Positions 4,901 through 5,794 of a DNA stretch of 5,794 bases are shown one piece after another. Made by a program: the position numbers and the translations under genes. The stretch's first letter is position 1; the number at the start of each line of letters is the position of its first letter. Below the pieces are notes generated by a model, which searched no databases, was not told where the DNA came from, and was given only the letters and a program-made list of their open reading frames with translations. The DNA is from Chitinophagaceae bacterium (lineage in GTDB: Bacteria; Bacteroidota; Bacteroidia; Chitinophagales; Chitinophagaceae): assembly GCA_021151685.1 (NCBI GenBank), contig JAGKWS010000160.1:1-5794 (forward strand), read 5' to 3'.

Positions 4901-5794
4901 AATGCTACTGCCGGTGGAGTATGGTCTTCAACAAATACTACAAGAGCTACGGTAGATGCTTCTGGTGTAGTTACCGGCCTTTCATCAGCCGGTAACGTGT
5001 CCATTCGCTATACCGTAACGAATGCCTGCGGTGCCACAACCGTTAGTTATCCGGTCGATGTCCTTAACGGACCAGGCAACATTACAGGTACACTATCTGT
5101 ATGCGAAGGCGAAACATCCAATCTCAATTCTTCAGGCTCGGGCACTTGGTCCAGCAGTAATACTGCCGTAGCTACGGTAAGCAGTTCCGGGCTGGTAACA
5201 GCACTAACAGCGGGCACTACTACCATTCAGCGTATTCTGTCTTCTTCCGGTTGCTCACGCTCGGTTGTGTTTACTGTCAATCCTGTACCTGAGGCCATCA
5301 GTGGCACTACTTCTGTCTGTGCGGGTAGTACATCTTTATTGTCAACTACACCAGCAGGCGGCACATGGACCAGTAGCAACACATCGGTAGCCACTGTCAA
5401 TGCATCAACCGGCCTGCTTAGTGCACTTGTTGCAGGTACCAGTACCATCAGATACACAACCACAGCGGGCTGCTTTATAGAAACCGTAGTTACCGTATTG
5501 GCTGCACCTGCCAATATTACCGGCACCACTGCTGTTTGTGCAGGCAGCAGTGCAACACTTACATCAAGTGGTACAGGCCCGTGGATCAGCAACAACGGCT
5601 CTATAGTTTCGGTGTCTGGTACCGCGGCTACCACTACAGCTACTGGTGTTGCTGCTGGTACTGCTGTAATCACGCATACATTGGCTTCTACCGGTTGTTT
5701 CAAGACAACGGTATTTACAGTCAATCCTCAACCCACCGCCATTACCGGCACTACGGGCATCTGCTTGGGTAGCACCTCTACACTCGCCTCTACA
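1892..5794 (+). CDS. Large secreted multidomain repeat protein, C-terminus missing
   Basis: The frame stays open for 1301 codons and leaves the window without a stop. An in-frame TAG at 1844-1846 limits the start; ATG at 1892 and 1895 are equivalent choices. Residues 1-31 are a signal peptide with a probable cut between Ala31 and Gln32. Then come a MopE-like metal-binding motif (36-71), seven blade-like repeats of 47-51 residues (about 76-417) and an Ig-like domain (423-504) resembling the CHU_C-associated type. The same order recurs: MopE-like motif (508-543), seven repeats (about 548-891), Ig-like domain (897-980). From 986 on there are Big2-like modules of 72-76 residues, the fifth cut by the window end. 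Cell-surface or secreted location is well supported; ligand and function are unknown. A type IX secretion sorting domain is expected at the unseen end. Adhesin or matrix protein is the best guess. Confidence 0.9.
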   Translation, partial: MMQFLRNTPFLRLSLFVMTALILAGSSRVAAQTFTWYRDADSDGWGNPAITTTSATQPVGYVLNNLDCNDAVSNTSGWNATGTGISEYGANHIAIDVDPSGTPYVAFNDNTTKGSVMKYDGTSWSYVGVQKFTDGQMNYTSMGFDGSGNPWVFFRDNGYQASVMRYNGSSWSYVGGRGFTLGGALYTSIAFDPSFTPYIAYRDEYWMYGNKATVQKWDGSNWVTVGSMGFTSGAVEYTSLAIDGSGTPYIAFSDGANSSKATVMKYNGSSWVLVGTAGFSAGTATYVSLALDPTGTPYVAYRDAGNSNKVTVRRFNGSSWVNVGTAGFSAGSADYVSLAVDNAKNPIVVYKDGGSSNKATVMRFNGTSWVNVVSAGISDNTADFTSIALSSYGVPYIAYRDASVSNKLSVKNLTPVVNFASVPSVAASSSTLCTSGTVTLTATGSLNDATAWNWYSGSCGGTFLGTGTSITPTVTGTTTYYVRGQNICASNNGSCGFATVTLTSATTWYKDNDGDGWGNPSNTTVACSRPATYVGNSLDCNDAVVTSTNWITLSNNPATTNQVQYTSVAVDKTTNTPYVAFYENYSRGSVMKFAGGAWVYVGNQYFTAGATQYNVMKIAPDGTPYMAYQDAYSGVSVMKFNGSNWEQVGTTNFSMAGASFIAMDIDQSGTPYVAYKDAYYMYADKVTVKKFNGTTWEDVGTPGFSSGTAEQISIAVDGGGTPWVAFSDGANSSKLTVMRYLGGAWSVVGTAGFSAGSATYITIETTSIGVPYVAFKDGGTSNKASVMRYNGSSWVAVGSLGFSSGTADYVSMDMEDANSIYVAYSDGANSSKTTVMKYNGTSWAVVGTAGHSSGTANFVSIALDKFGIPVVACQESSLSNRPYIRKAGPNATAPTTPTVTTSATTLLCGASATLTASGTLNGAAAWYWYAGACGGTGTFVGTGNSIVVTPSVTTTYYAMGDGGCLTTPGSCGNRSISVTANPPVVGPISGPTQVCETQTITLTNATAGGVWSSTNTTRATVDASGVVTGLSSAGNVSIRYTVTNACGATTVSYPVDVLNGPGNITGTLSVCEGETSNLNSSGSGTWSSSNTAVATVSSSGLVTALTAGTTTIQRILSSSGCSRSVVFTVNPVPEAISGTTSVCAGSTSLLSTTPAGGTWTSSNTSVATVNASTGLLSALVAGTSTIRYTTTAGCFIETVVTVLAAPANITGTTAVCAGSSATLTSSGTGPWISNNGSIVSVSGTAATTTATGVAAGTAVITHTLASTGCFKTTVFTVNPQPTAITGTTGICLGSTSTLAST
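1997..2104 (+). other. MopE-like metal-binding motif, copy A
   Basis: Residues 36-71 read W-Y-R-D-A-D-S-D-G-W-G-N-P, then PVGYV, then LDCNDA. This fits the MopE-type putative metal-binding motif, with a calcium-loop-like DxDxDG (Asp39, Asp41, Asp43). The Cys found before the central Pro in copy B is Ala55 here. Confidence 0.75.
2117..3142 (+). repeat. Seven blade-like repeats, propeller A
   Basis: Residues 76-417 hold seven repeats with the consensus Y-x-S-[ILV]-A-x-D, then G-T-P-Y-[IV]-A-[FY]-x-D, then K-x-[ST]-V-M-[KR]-[FY]-N-G-[ST]-S-W-x-x-V-G. Each repeat can supply four beta strands, typical of a propeller blade. The fold is inferred from the repeat pattern and the count of seven. I cannot assign a named propeller family. 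Confidence 0.75.
3413..3520 (+). other. MopE-like metal-binding motif, copy B
   Basis: Residues 508-543 read W-Y-K-D-N-D-G-D-G-W-G-N-P, then VACSRPATYV, then LDCNDA. This is the more canonical copy: the DxDGDG loop (Asp511, Asp513, Asp515) and both cysteines (Cys527, Cys540) are present. Confidence 0.8.
3533..4564 (+). repeat. Seven blade-like repeats, propeller B
   Basis: Residues 548-891 repeat the pattern of propeller A with the same repeat lengths (48, 47, 51, 49, 49, 49, against 47, 47, 51, 49, 49, 49 in A). Repeat 4 is closest between copies: F-S-D-G-A-N-S-S-K occurs in both. The last repeat is the most degenerate (VVACQESSLSNR). Confidence 0.75.
4847..5794 (+). repeat. Tandem Big2-like Ig modules with paired cysteines
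   Basis: From residue 986 the protein is a head-to-tail array. Each module starts near I-[ST]-G-x-x-x-[VI]-C, continues with W-x-S-x-N and, in the typical modules, VATV...G.V.AL.AGT.TI, and ends with a Gly-Cys or Cys-Gly and a beta strand before a Pro-rich joint. This fits the bacterial Ig-like group 2 fold. Opening Cys are at 995, 1071, 1143, 1216 and 1291, a period of 72-76. Second Cys are at 1046, 1121, 1194 and 1269. The fifth module is cut by the window edge, so the array may be longer. Confidence 0.85.

Noticed and set aside
5227..5724. Minus-strand Val/Ala-rich frame of about 165 codons
   Set aside because: It is a shadow of the Big2-like array; its pseudo-repeats mirror the sense repeats.
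1892..5794. Frequent GGTACC words in the large gene
   Set aside because: They follow from common Gly-Thr pairs with preferred codons GGT-ACC and from internal repeats; no separate signal is needed.

Overview
The window looks like chromosome from a member of the Bacteroidota, probably the Chitinophagales (order-level placement is inference). Three things point that way. The -7 promoter box TAnnTTTG occurs upstream of rplU and again upstream of the large gene. Shine-Dalgarno sites are weak or absent. The large secreted protein combines modules typical of Bacteroidota surface proteins: a MopE-like metal-binding motif, a CHU_C-type Ig-like domain and Big2 Ig-like repeats.

Left part (1-1392), all on the + strand. 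A possible gene tail ends at 68. It is followed by a promoter and the two-gene ribosomal operon rplU (L21, 127-426) and rpmA (L27, 469-723), closed by a perfect 11-bp hairpin terminator. Next is a 178-residue Lys/Ala/Pro-repeat protein (803-1339) resembling the tails of histone H1-like or AlgP-like proteins but with no folded domain. It has its own hairpin terminator.

Middle part (1393-1891) is about 500 bases with no convincing gene. It holds two 13-base inverted-repeat arms 236 bases apart, a TAnnTTTG box and what may be a roughly 210-nt leader.

Right part (1892 to the window end) is one uninterrupted + strand reading frame of 1301 codons that leaves the window without a stop. It encodes a secreted multidomain protein: signal peptide; MopE-like motif, seven blade-like repeats and an Ig-like domain; the same three-part unit a second time; then a tandem array of at least five Big2-like modules. 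The two units line up almost residue for residue (offset 472 to 474), so the whole 1.4-kb unit was duplicated. In each unit the last repeat lacks its Trp strand while a matching Trp strand lies just before the first repeat, as expected for seven-bladed propellers closed by a velcro strand. The C-terminus, where a type IX secretion sorting domain would be expected, is outside the window.

The ribosomal genes and the H1-like gene are housekeeping. The large gene is an unrelated accessory surface-protein locus with its own control region. I saw no phage, transposase, CRISPR, tRNA or rRNA.
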